24,623 nt of DNA from CAZYBC01 sp964645645 (lineage in GTDB: Bacteria; Patescibacteriota; Microgenomatia; UBA1400; PJMF01), in assembly GCA_964645645.1 (NCBI GenBank), contig CAZYBC010000017.1, positions 1-24,623 on the forward strand. Reading direction: 5' to 3'. A program made the translations under genes and the position numbers. Each line of letters opens with the position of its first letter. The stretch's first letter is position 1. Shown here piece by piece: positions 13,480-20,311 of this stretch. Below the pieces are notes generated by a model. The model did no database searches and had not been told where the DNA came from. It worked only from the letters and a program-made list of their open reading frames with translations.

Positions 13480-14274
13480 ATGCAAATTTCAGCTTTAAGA
13501 ACTCCCTTAGTTAAAGAAAACGATGACCTTTTTCAAATCATCAAAAATGCTTTAGATGCTTATTTAGCCGAAAATCATCAATCTTTGGAAAATAGCGTTT
13601 TAGCCGTCACCAGTAAAATTATTAGTTACGCGCAAAATCGTTTAGTGGAGAAAACCCCTCAAGCTCAAACTGATGAGCAAGCCGAGCGGGCACAAAAACA
13701 TCAATTGGTGAAGCAAGAAGCTGACGCTTATTTACCAGCTAGTTATTCTAAATATAATTTGATGCTGGCCATTAAACATAACATTTTAACGGTTAATGCG
13801 GGGATTGATGAATCTAACGCCAATGGTAAATTTGTCTTATGGCCAGAAAACTTACAAGCTATTACTAATCAAATTTGGCAGTTCATCCGTCAGACTTACC
13901 AAGTGCAAAATTTTGGAGTGATTGTCACGGACAGCCGGACTCAACCGTTGCGCTGGGGAGTAGTGGGAAATTGTTTAACTCACTGTGGTTTTTTGCAACT
14001 GCGTGATTATCGTGGCGTTAAAGATTTGCATCAGCGCGAAATTACCATGGTGCAAGTTAATGTCGCTGAAGCGTTGGGGGTGGCTATGGCTTTGGAAATG
14101 GGTGAGGTGGCGGAGCAAACGCCGTTGGCTGTGGCAACTGGCATTAAGCATATTCAGTTTCAGGATCATGTGCCTACGGCTCAAGAATTAGCTGATTTAG
14201 TTATTACTCGCCAAGATGATGTTTATGGCCCATTTTTAAATAGTGTGGAGTGGGTGGAAAATAAGAAGGCGTAA
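13480..14274 (+). CDS. CofE-like gamma-glutamyl ligase, putative folate role
   Basis: The 264-residue product matches the F420-0:gamma-glutamyl ligase family (PF01996): VLAVTSKIISYAQNRLV (residues 40-56), the metal and nucleotide region NAGIDESNANG (106-116), and GVIVTDSRTQPLRWGVVGNCLTHCG. CofE adds glutamate to F420-0 using GTP. No other F420 gene is seen here, and Patescibacteria are not generally known to make F420. In these lineages such proteins are often labelled as folate gamma-glutamate ligases. A DHFR-like gene lies about 870 bases upstream and ThyA is in the window, which fits folate. It starts 69 bases after the HAD gene; an inverted repeat (GTTAGA/TCTAAC) lies in that gap. Confidence 0.85.
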   Translation: MQISALRTPLVKENDDLFQIIKNALDAYLAENHQSLENSVLAVTSKIISYAQNRLVEKTPQAQTDEQAERAQKHQLVKQEADAYLPASYSKYNLMLAIKHNILTVNAGIDESNANGKFVLWPENLQAITNQIWQFIRQTYQVQNFGVIVTDSRTQPLRWGVVGNCLTHCGFLQLRDYRGVKDLHQREITMVQVNVAEALGVAMALEMGEVAEQTPLAVATGIKHIQFQDHVPTAQELADLVITRQDDVYGPFLNSVEWVENKKA

Positions 14275-14340
14275 AACTTTTTTTATTTCGTAAACATTCA
14301 CCAGTTTTTTTTTAAATGCGCTAGTTTTTAAACGGTGCTA

Positions 14341-14694
14341 TTAAAATCCAGGTAATTTGTCTTGCAAATTTGGATTTAGCAATTCATCAAATCCGGGGAT
14401 TTTTTCTTGGGTAAAACACAACTTTCTCAATTTTTCTGCAATGATTGGATGATTTTTTAAAGCATGTCTGCCCATTCTACTGTGGCAATGGTGACATAAA
14501 ACTATTAAATTATCTAAAGAAGCGATTATTGCCGCTGATATTTCCGGATAAAATTCTGCTAATTCTATAGGTAGAAGATGATGGCAATCTAAATCAGCTT
14601 CTTTGCCACAAATTTCACATTTCCCTCCAGATCTTCTTTTAGCTTCACGTTTGGTTATTGGAGTAAACTCGTATTCTTTTCTGTTTATTGGCAA
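14341..14694 (-). CDS. stand-alone HNH nuclease-like protein
   Basis: A 117-residue protein with a zinc-bound HNH core: CEIC (Cys26, Cys29), DCHHLLPI (His38, His39), LDNLIVLCHHCHSRMG with Asn62, Cys67 and Cys70, and His71. These give the CxxC...HH...N...CxxCH layout of HNH endonucleases. There is no further domain and no neighbouring methylase, terminase or intron, so the target is unknown. Start: TTG 14694 is the only sensible start after an in-frame stop, and no Shine-Dalgarno is present. A minus-strand TATAAT at 14737-14732 could be the promoter with a leader of about 30 bases. It is divergent from dut. It could be a homing-type or repair nuclease. Confidence 0.82.
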   Translation of the reverse strand: MPINRKEYEFTPITKREAKRRSGGKCEICGKEADLDCHHLLPIELAEFYPEISAAIIASLDNLIVLCHHCHSRMGRHALKNHPIIAEKLRKLCFTQEKIPGFDELLNPNLQDKLPGF

Positions 14695-14784
14695 ATGTAC
14701 TTACTAAGACCTATGGTCAATTTATTGGCATATTATACAATTATCTCTAGATATATTTTGAGCATTAGGTTATTATTTTTGATA

Positions 14785-15213
14785 ATGAAAATTGCAATCA
14801 AACGTTTTGATAAAACCATTCCTTTACCAGAATTTAAAACTAAAGGCGCTGCTGGTTTAGATTTGGCGGCTAGAATGGAAATGCTGATTGCTCCACACAG
14901 CATTGCCTATATTCCCCTAAATATTGCCTTAAATTTTCCAGCCGGTCATTGGGCTTTGTTAGCCGCTCGCAGCTCTTTACACAAAAAAGGTTTGCAGTTG
15001 GTTAACGGCATTGGCGTGGGCGACAGTGATTATTGCGGAGATGGCGATGAATATCGCGCGGCTGTCTTAAATTTTACTGATAGCGAAGTGAAAGTGGAAA
15101 AAGGCGAGCGAGTAGCTCAGCTAATTATGATGAAAACAGTGGCGGTAGAATTAGTGGAAAAAGATCAGTTTGGCACTCCAGATAGAGGCGGATTTGGGAG
15201 TACCGGGAAGTAG
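14785..15213 (+). CDS. dut: dUTP diphosphatase
   Basis: Hydrolyses dUTP to dUMP and pyrophosphate, keeping uracil out of DNA and supplying ThyA. The five motifs are visible: I AAGLDLAA, II ARSSLHKKGL, III NGIGVGDSDYCGDGDEYRAA, IV GERVAQLI and V GGFGSTGK. The product has 142 residues, close to the usual length for a trimeric dUTPase. Motif III is longer than in the E. coli type (the CGDGDEY stretch). The frame is open from 14695, but the first 30 codons look non-coding; TATTAT at 14771-14776 lies eight bases before ATG 14785, so this is the likely leaderless start. Confidence 0.93.
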   Translation: MKIAIKRFDKTIPLPEFKTKGAAGLDLAARMEMLIAPHSIAYIPLNIALNFPAGHWALLAARSSLHKKGLQLVNGIGVGDSDYCGDGDEYRAAVLNFTDSEVKVEKGERVAQLIMMKTVAVELVEKDQFGTPDRGGFGSTGK

Positions 15214-15254
15214 CTTGATTTTGTGTGCTGACTTATGAATTTGGCGCATATGGC

Positions 15255-15284
15255 TTGCAGAGTAGGCCTATAATGTGCTATAAT
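15255..15284 (+). promoter_or_regulatory. promoter of cassette 2
   Basis: TTGCAG (15255-15260), 18 bases, then TATAAT (15279-15284) with TGC before it, an extended -10. AGGCCTATAA, also seen at 10241-10250, lies between the two boxes. The predicted start near 15291 leaves a leader of about 210 bases. Confidence 0.6.
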
Positions 15285-15322
15285 TGTTTTTTCAATTTGA
15301 TTATTAAGTTTGATAAGTTTTT

Positions 15323-15479
15323 TTTGCACTGGCTGTGCAAATTTTGAGGCTAAAATTTTTGAAGCCTATCCCAATTTTGTGGGGAAACTGGTTGTTTCCG
15401 ATAAGAATAATAAAACTTTTCTAATTAAACAATTTTACCTGCAGATTTGGCTTAAAAAGCTGGGATTCTGCAGGTGAAA
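15323..15479 (+). promoter_or_regulatory. long structured 5' leader of cassette 2
   Basis: Five successive hairpins can be drawn. (1) TTTGCAC/GTGCAAA (15323-15329, 15335-15341). (2) AGGCT/AGCCT (15347-15351, 15363-15367). (3) CCCA/TGGG (15370-15373, 15380-15383). (4) GGAAAC/GTTTCC (15383-15388, 15394-15399), which competes with hairpin 3 for base 15383. (5) A long stem, 15433-15445 with 15467-15479, 13 bp with one G-T pair and an inner GGCTT/AAGCT helix. The last stem ends 11 bases before GGAGGT. This is far more structure than other leaders here show, and it may be a regulatory RNA. It matches no riboswitch I can name. Confidence 0.5.
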
Positions 15480-15502
15480 AATTTTCTGTTGGAGGTGTGA
15501 AA

Positions 15503-15697
15503 ATGGGAATTGCAGAAGTTATTGTACTGTTTGGGGCTGTTTGTGGATTGGGAACCATTTTCCTAAGGAAGCGGAAAGGACAGCGAGATCGGAGGTCAGA
15601 CAGACCTTCAGTTCATCAAAGGCAACCTCAAAGACGACAATCTTCCGTCGTTGTAAGAAGGGGAAGAGGGAACCATAGACTCCCCGCAGTTAATTAA
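15503..15697 (+). CDS. small membrane protein with basic tail (cassette 2)
   Basis: The product has 64 residues from ATG 15503; a GTG six bases upstream is also in frame, but GGAGGT at 15491-15496 is correctly spaced only for the ATG. Residues 3-20 form one membrane helix (IAEVIVLFGAVCGLGTIF). The rest is strongly basic, with runs such as RKRKGQRDRRSDR and RRGRG, and would bind nucleic acid or acidic membrane lipids if cytoplasmic. Codon use (CGG, CGA, AGG, CAG) differs from the AT-rich neighbours. It has a long structured leader and its own strong terminator. I do not recognise the family; it shares cassette architecture with the genes at 10316 and 22851. Confidence 0.65.
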   Translation: MGIAEVIVLFGAVCGLGTIFLRKRKGQRDRRSDRPSVHQRQPQRRQSSVVVRRGRGNHRLPAVN

Positions 15698-15714
15698 GCC
15701 TTTTTTCACCACCG

Positions 15715-15744
15715 ATCCCCCCGTATTTTGGGGGGATTTTTTTT
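15715..15744 (+). terminator. Rho-independent terminator of cassette 2
   Basis: ATCCCCCC (15715-15722) pairs with GGGGGGAT (15730-15737) around a 7-base loop and runs into eight T, then GCC. Confidence 0.85.
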
Positions 15745-16076
15745 GCCTTTACGGGATTTTTTTAAGCAATACTCGAGTTAATGGAAAAAAATGCGTTGGT
15801 TTTTAGTTAAAATTATTTGATTTTTCAATCCAAAGTTAAATATTTAACACTAAAAAAATAAAGCGTGGGGAAATTGGCGCAGAGAGTGCAGAGAATTATT
15901 CAGGCTCTTAACTTTCCAAAATATCATTTCTAATTTTACAAAGCTAGAGTTGTTTTTTTATTTTTAGTAAGTTACTAATACATAGGTTATTTAGTAGCAG
16001 TTTAAAAAGCTAACTACAAAATCTTGTAGCCGGCTCAAAAAAATTCCGCCAAAAATTTTTTTAAAGTAAAAATTTC
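15745..16076. other. 332-base gap without a gene
   Basis: AT-rich, with no supported frame over 30 codons. It holds a perfect 14-base palindrome GTTAAATATTTAAC (15835-15848), a doubled GCAGAGA near 15880-15895, and a 6-bp hairpin CTACAA/TTGTAG (16014-16019, 16024-16029). The promoter of the downstream kinase must lie here, but I see no convincing one. Confidence 0.5.
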
Positions 16077-17789
16077 ATGCAACAAGAAAATAGTTTTTTC
16101 CCTAGAGCTAAAGAAAGTATAAAAAGCAATTTAGAGGCTTTAGCCAAACTAGTTAAAATAAAAAAGCATCATGGCCGAATTATATTGGCGATTGATGCAG
16201 GCAGTTCTAGCATTAGATTCTCTTTATCAGATCAAGAAGACGAAAATGTTCCCTGGATCAATATGCCTTTTATTGATATAGAATTTGATGGGCGGAAAGC
16301 TAAAATTTTAGATGTTGAAAGTTTAGAGTTATTTATTCAGATGATTAAATTTGTTGTTACAGAATGTCAGCTTACTGCGGATGACATTTTAGCTATTACT
16401 GGTTTTACCAATAGTTTGGTTGTTGTGGGTAAGGATGGCCAAGCAATAACTTTACTAGATAATCCTTCTTATGAAGATCAATATGCTCAAGAATTAGATA
16501 CGCAATTACAACGTTTAGGTTTCAGTGATAATATTCGTTCTCGTTTAACCGCAGGGAAGCATAGTTCTTTAGCTAAATTATTAAAATTAATGCGTGATCC
16601 ACAGGCTTTTATTCAGAATTTAGGTTTGAACGAAGAATTTTTTGAGGATCCCGAACAAATTAAATTTACTACTTTTCAGGGTTATCTTTTGTCCAGATTA
16701 TTTGACTTAGAATTTGGTCAAGTTTCAGCAACAGATTGGCAATCTTTTGGGAATCCAGAATTAGCCCAAATGCAGAATTTACTTTTAGAATATGGTTTTC
16801 CACCTCATGCCATCATGAATGTTTATGCCCAAGAATTTAAACCGCAGGAAGAAGGCCCGCCGGTTTATACAGCTGTAGATTTTCAGGCAGAGTTGGGAAC
16901 TCTTAAGTGGCTTTTTGAAGAAAAAACTGCTCCTGGTGTTAATAGAATTCCTTTTTCTACAGATTCAGTTGGTAAATTTATAACTGAGGGTTTAGTCCAT
17001 GGCCTAAGACAATACGCTGATTATGGTTTGAGTTATTTAACTCAAGAACTCTTAGGCAATGGTTATGGCAAAGTGCGAGATATTATTGCTCAATATCAGC
17101 TTCATCCAGAACTTGGACTAGATGAAAGAGTCAATCATTATCGCGAAACTGATCGGATTGTGGCAGAACAACTATCCCAAATTAAAGCGGCTGGCGTAGA
17201 AAATTATCGGCCAAGCAGTTATTTTTTTCCTCAAGAAGATGGAAACTATCAATTGTTAGATCAAAACGGAGAAAGTTATACCAGTCTTGAAGATTTGGCA
17301 GCTAAATTATTTACGCAAGAAGGTAAAGCTGGAGTAGAAAGATTAATTTTTGAAATTATCAATGGCATTGGTTTTTCTTTGAGACAAAAATTAGCTGTGA
17401 TTGAAGAAAAGTTAAACGCCAGTCAGAATTTGCCTCCAGAAGAGCAAAAAGAACTCCAAGTGCTTTTTTATGGTGGCATGGCGGCTCATTCATTTAATCC
17501 TCAAGAAAATGAATGGGGTGATGGCTTTTTATCCGCCATCATCGCGTCTTTACCAGCTCATGTTAAACCAGCCATTTTGCAGTTGCAAAATGCGGCACAG
17601 GCAGTGGTAATTAGCGAAGCTAGAAAACGTAATATTCCTTATGACGGAGAATTAGAGGTGACTTTAATTAATCGAGCTACAGGCGCTTTAGAGCAAGTTT
17701 ATCAAGATTGGGATCAACGGCTTGAACAATTAATCGCTCAAGGAAAAGTGAGCAAAGATCAGCACGCGAGAATTGTGCCGAATGCTTAG
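16077..17789 (+). CDS. divergent FGGY-family carbohydrate kinase-like protein
   Basis: The 570-residue product has the ASKHA/FGGY layout. ILAIDAGSSSIRFSLS (residues 36-51) is the phosphate-1 loop. LAITGFTNSLVVVGKDG, then LLDNPSYEDQYAQEL and SRLTAGKHSSLAKLLKLMRDP follow as in the N-terminal sugar domain. FTTFQGYLLSRLF and ATDWQSFGNPELAQM are the segments that precede the hinge in FGGY enzymes. The C-terminal half is poorly conserved, with LFYGGMAAHSF perhaps replacing the adenosine motif GGG. The family phosphorylates sugars or glycerol, but the substrate is unclear here and activity is not certain. It is slightly longer than typical FGGY kinases (about 500 residues) and is followed by tmk, which has its own promoter. 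Confidence 0.75.
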   Translation: MQQENSFFPRAKESIKSNLEALAKLVKIKKHHGRIILAIDAGSSSIRFSLSDQEDENVPWINMPFIDIEFDGRKAKILDVESLELFIQMIKFVVTECQLTADDILAITGFTNSLVVVGKDGQAITLLDNPSYEDQYAQELDTQLQRLGFSDNIRSRLTAGKHSSLAKLLKLMRDPQAFIQNLGLNEEFFEDPEQIKFTTFQGYLLSRLFDLEFGQVSATDWQSFGNPELAQMQNLLLEYGFPPHAIMNVYAQEFKPQEEGPPVYTAVDFQAELGTLKWLFEEKTAPGVNRIPFSTDSVGKFITEGLVHGLRQYADYGLSYLTQELLGNGYGKVRDIIAQYQLHPELGLDERVNHYRETDRIVAEQLSQIKAAGVENYRPSSYFFPQEDGNYQLLDQNGESYTSLEDLAAKLFTQEGKAGVERLIFEIINGIGFSLRQKLAVIEEKLNASQNLPPEEQKELQVLFYGGMAAHSFNPQENEWGDGFLSAIIASLPAHVKPAILQLQNAAQAVVISEARKRNIPYDGELEVTLINRATGALEQVYQDWDQRLEQLIAQGKVSKDQHARIVPNA

Positions 17790-17812
17790 TTTTCGCACCT
17801 TAGCGATTTTTA

Positions 17813-17821
17813 TGTTATATT
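17813..17821 (+). promoter_or_regulatory. extended -10 of tmk
   Basis: TG-T-TATATT (17813-17821) ends seven bases before ATG 17829, another leaderless start. Confidence 0.55.
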
Positions 17822-17828
17822 CAATTCT

Positions 17829-18467
17829 ATGATCAAAAAACAACAAGGCTTTCTTATTACTTTTGAAGGTGGAGAAGGTGGCGGAAAAACCACCCAAATT
17901 GTTCGTTTACGTGACAAACTTACCAAAGCCGGCAAAGACGTAGTAGTTTTGCGTGAGCCCGGTGGCACGATGATTAGCGAACAAATTCGTGAAGTTGTGT
18001 TGTCGCCACGTAATATCGGGATGGCTTTTACTACCGAAGTGTTACTTTTTCAGGCTGCTAGAGCGCAAATTTATCGTGAGTTAGTGATCCCTTCTTTGGA
18101 AGCAGGGAAGATTGTGTTAATGGATAGATCCCGCGATAGCAGTGTGGTTTATCAAGGTATTGTGCGCGGTTTCGGGAAAGATTTGATAGAGAACCTTAAT
18201 AACATCTCTACAAAAAATACTTACCCAGATTTAACAATTTTGCTTGACTTAGATGTCAAAATTGGTCTTAAACGTAGAGCTGATTCTGGCAAGATTGATC
18301 GTTTAGACATGGAAAATCATGATTTTCATCAAAAAGTTCGTCAAGCTTATTTAGACCTAGCCAAAGAAGATTCTAAGCGTTGGCAAGTTGTAGATGCCGA
18401 AAAAAGTATGGAAAACGTTGAGGATGTAATTTGGAATTTAGTGGCCAAAAAACTTCAGCTCGCTTAG
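17829..18467 (+). CDS. tmk: thymidylate kinase
   Basis: Phosphorylates dTMP to dTDP with ATP. The 212-residue product carries the P-loop FEGGEGGGKTTQ (residues 12-23), LREPGGTMISEQIR with the EPGGT block, and DRSRDSSVVYQG, where most homologues have DRYxxSS. It also has PDLTILLDLDVKIGLKRRA, the lid region. The length is normal for the family. It links the dUTPase and ThyA products to dTTP. It starts 39 bases after the kinase-like gene with its own extended -10, and recR follows after 10 bases, so tmk and recR are one operon. Confidence 0.95.
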   Translation: MIKKQQGFLITFEGGEGGGKTTQIVRLRDKLTKAGKDVVVLREPGGTMISEQIREVVLSPRNIGMAFTTEVLLFQAARAQIYRELVIPSLEAGKIVLMDRSRDSSVVYQGIVRGFGKDLIENLNNISTKNTYPDLTILLDLDVKIGLKRRADSGKIDRLDMENHDFHQKVRQAYLDLAKEDSKRWQVVDAEKSMENVEDVIWNLVAKKLQLA

Positions 18468-18477
18468 AAAAGAATTT

Positions 18478-19089
18478 ATGCTTAAGTTGCCGAAACCTAT
18501 TACCAGGTTAATTGAAAAATTTGAACGTTTGCCTGGCATAGGTCCTAAGTCAGCCCAGCGTTTAGTTTTTTATTTACTTCATAATCCAGATCATGAATTG
18601 CAAGATTTTGCAGATAAATTGTTGGCTCTAAAAAAAGAAACAGTCATGTGCAGTCAGTGTCACCAGATTGCTGAACATGATCCTTGTCTAATTTGTTCTG
18701 ATGCTGGTAGAGATAAAAGCAAATTATGTGTGGTAGAACAGCCTTTAGACTTGCTAGCTATTGAAAATTCCGGCATTTATCAAGGGTTTTATCATGTTTT
18801 ACATGGCGTGATTGCGCCTTTGAATAATATTGGGCCAGATCAACTTTTTCTCAAAGACTTATTAAAGCGTTTAGATGGAGTAGAAGAATTGATTTTAGCG
18901 ACTAATCCCACCATGGAAGGTGAAGCCACTGCCTTGTACATTGTGGAAATGATCAAAAAATCTCCTCAAATTGATAGCAGTAAACTTAAATTTACCAGGA
19001 TTGGGCATGGCTTACCAATTGGCGCTGACATTGAATATGCTGACTCATTAACTCTAGCCAGGGCACTTGAAGGACGAAGGTCTTTATAA
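18478..19089 (+). CDS. recR: recombination mediator protein RecR
   Basis: Works with RecO (and RecF) to load RecA on gapped DNA. The 203-residue product has the helix-hairpin-helix LPGIGPKSAQRL (18-29), a zinc finger with Cys58, Cys61, Cys70 and Cys73 (CSQC...CLIC), and a Toprim domain starting LCVVEQPLDLLAIE. These are followed by ATNPTMEGEATALYI and the C-terminal GLPIGADIEYADSLTLARALEGRR, all diagnostic of RecR. The length is normal. It is the second gene of the tmk operon and is followed by a terminator at 19155-19178. Confidence 0.96.
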   Translation: MLKLPKPITRLIEKFERLPGIGPKSAQRLVFYLLHNPDHELQDFADKLLALKKETVMCSQCHQIAEHDPCLICSDAGRDKSKLCVVEQPLDLLAIENSGIYQGFYHVLHGVIAPLNNIGPDQLFLKDLLKRLDGVEELILATNPTMEGEATALYIVEMIKKSPQIDSSKLKFTRIGHGLPIGADIEYADSLTLARALEGRRSL

Positions 19090-19154
19090 CTGCAACTTTG
19101 GCGAATAAAAGCCGAAACTAAAACTTTTCAGAGAATATTTTAAGCAATTTTTGC

Positions 19155-19178
19155 ATAGATCATTTTGATCTATTTTTT
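19155..19178 (+). terminator. Rho-independent terminator after recR
   Basis: ATAGATCA (19155-19162) pairs with TGATCTAT (19166-19173) around TTT, followed by a T run to 19178. Confidence 0.7.
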
Positions 19179-19201
19179 ACTATTGAAGCGAAGCGAAAAG
19201 C

Positions 19202-19230
19202 TTGTTAAATTTAAGAACGAATGCGATACA
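19202..19230 (+). promoter_or_regulatory. promoter of the 19236-19294 RNA
   Basis: TTGTTA (19202-19207), 17 bases, then GATACA (19225-19230) with TGC before it. The predicted start is near 19236. Confidence 0.4.
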
Positions 19231-19235
19231 CAAGT

Positions 19236-19294
19236 ATCCCAAGTAAAACCGATTAGAGGTTCTGCACTGCGGAATTTTTAGTCGGTTTTTTTTT
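19236..19294 (+). ncRNA. candidate small RNA or attenuated leader of hpf
   Basis: Between a promoter and a strong terminator there are about 58 bases with no frame. The terminator stem is ACCGATTA/TAGTCGGT (19248-19255, 19279-19286), with an inner helix TTCTGC/GCGGAA (19260-19265, 19269-19274), followed by nine T. It is either a stand-alone small RNA or a leader that ends most transcription before hpf. Both ends are read from sequence; the RNA is inferred. Confidence 0.5.
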
Positions 19295-19330
19295 GAATCG
19301 AGCTAATTGTTGACCAGTCTAATAACTAAA

Positions 19331-19355
19331 GCTTTCTTTAAGAAAGCAGAAAGGA
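19331..19355 (+). promoter_or_regulatory. hairpin and ribosome binding site of hpf
   Basis: GCTTTC (19331-19336) pairs with GAAAGC (19342-19347), and AAGGA (19351-19355) follows six bases before ATG 19362. Together with the 20312 gene and the three cassettes, hpf is one of few genes here with a visible Shine-Dalgarno. Confidence 0.5.
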
Positions 19356-19361
19356 AAAATC

Positions 19362-19685
19362 ATGAAGGTTTTTGTTCACTGCAAAGAATGGGAGTTGAGC
19401 AAGGCACTGAGAGATTTTACTGTTAAGCAAGTTCAACAAAAACTCGGTCATCTGAGTAAGAAAATTAACATTGTCCGGGTGTATTTAGAAAAAATTTCTA
19501 GAAAGAATAACGAAGTAGATAGCGCTAGTGCTAAATACAAAATTGAATTACCCGGAAAAGATTTAGTTATTGCTGCCAAGGCTCATGACCTGTATTTAGC
19601 CATTGGCGCGGCAGCTGATAGAGCGGCTAGAAAATTAAGAAAGGTTAAAGAAAAAAAATTAACTAAAAGACAGTTAGCTTTATAA
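19362..19685 (+). CDS. hpf: ribosome hibernation promoting factor, short form
   Basis: Binds the 30S decoding region and stalls idle ribosomes. The 107-residue product matches the RaiA/HPF domain: MKVFVHCKEWELSKALRDFTVKQVQQKLGHLSKKI, a VRVYLEKIS strand, a KYKIELPGKDLVIAAKAHDLYLAIGAAADRAARKLRK block and a Lys/Arg-rich end. There is no C-terminal dimerisation domain, so it is the short form. It has its own AAGGA site, an upstream hairpin and an upstream terminator unit (19236-19294), which suggests conditional expression, as expected for a stress factor. It is followed by a strong terminator. Confidence 0.92.
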   Translation: MKVFVHCKEWELSKALRDFTVKQVQQKLGHLSKKINIVRVYLEKISRKNNEVDSASAKYKIELPGKDLVIAAKAHDLYLAIGAAADRAARKLRKVKEKKLTKRQLAL

Positions 19686-19716
19686 GCACTTACAATTTTC
19701 TTAGATCAATTCTACT

Positions 19717-19746
19717 AGCACTACTTGCCAAGCAAGTAGTGCTTTT
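19717..19746 (+). terminator. Rho-independent terminator after hpf, overlapping the next promoter
   Basis: An 11-bp perfect stem (19717-19727 with 19733-19743), loop CCAAG, then TTTT. The right half also contains part of the promoter of the following gene. Confidence 0.75.
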
Positions 19747-19754
19747 AGTATGCT
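19725..19754 (+). promoter_or_regulatory. promoter of the 19762 gene inside the hpf terminator
   Basis: TTGCCA (19725-19730), 18 bases, TATGCT (19749-19754). It ends seven bases before ATG 19762, implying a leaderless mRNA. Confidence 0.45.
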
Positions 19755-19761
19755 CTAAGTT

Positions 19762-20268
19762 ATGGATAACCTTCAAAACACTTCTCAATCAAATGTAAGC
19801 CCAACTTCTACAACTAATGCAGCTCCTGCTCAGCAAGGCAAAAATCCGCTTGATGTTTTAGAGGAATTACTTAAAAATGCGCAAAAAGATAAGGCCAACC
19901 AGACAGATGCTAATCTTGATACTTTAGATCAAGCTAGAGCAATTGCCGAAGCCGCCGATGACAAGCCTTTGCCTGCTGATTTATCTACTTTAACAGCACA
20001 AACTACTGAAGCTCCGGCTGCTCCAGAACCACCAGCTCCAACAGAAGCGGAAATTTTAGCGGCAATAGAGTTAAAAAAGAAAGAATTAAAACAAGCTGAT
20101 GAACAGGCCGCTCAAATTCAAATTCAAGCCATGAGACAAGAAGCCGTAAATTCTCCTCAAGCTCAAGCTCGTTTATCTCAAGATCAACAAGCCGAAGAGC
20201 AAGCTGTTCAAGAACAACAGGTGGCTAGTGATTATGCTATTCATCAGTTAGGTCATACTAAAATTTAA
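19762..20268 (+). CDS. low-complexity hypothetical protein rich in Gln and Ala
   Basis: A 168-residue protein with no signal or membrane segment. The first 30 residues are Asn/Ser/Thr-rich and likely disordered. Residues about 28-70 hold a helix candidate (KNPLDVLEELLKNAQKDKA), followed by a Pro/Ala/Glu linker (TEAPAAPEPPAPTEAE). Residues about 95-155 form a long Gln/Glu/Ala helix suited to a coiled coil (IELKKKELKQADEQAAQIQI). The composition is acidic overall. It starts leaderless and is followed 43 bases later by another low-complexity gene, so the two may form a pair. I do not recognise the family and assign no function. Confidence 0.75.
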   Translation: MDNLQNTSQSNVSPTSTTNAAPAQQGKNPLDVLEELLKNAQKDKANQTDANLDTLDQARAIAEAADDKPLPADLSTLTAQTTEAPAAPEPPAPTEAEILAAIELKKKELKQADEQAAQIQIQAMRQEAVNSPQAQARLSQDQQAEEQAVQEQQVASDYAIHQLGHTKI

Positions 20269-20311
20269 TAAAAATGGCAAATGAGTTTTGCCAGCCTAAA
20301 AAGGATCAGTT

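Noticed and set aside
13975..14191. Open frames inside the CofE-like gene on both strands
   Set aside because: Shadow frames of a well supported gene.
15861..15920. tRNA or other structured RNA around GTGGGGAAATTGG
   Set aside because: No acceptor stem or T-loop; only short pairings such as GGAAA/TTTCC can be drawn.
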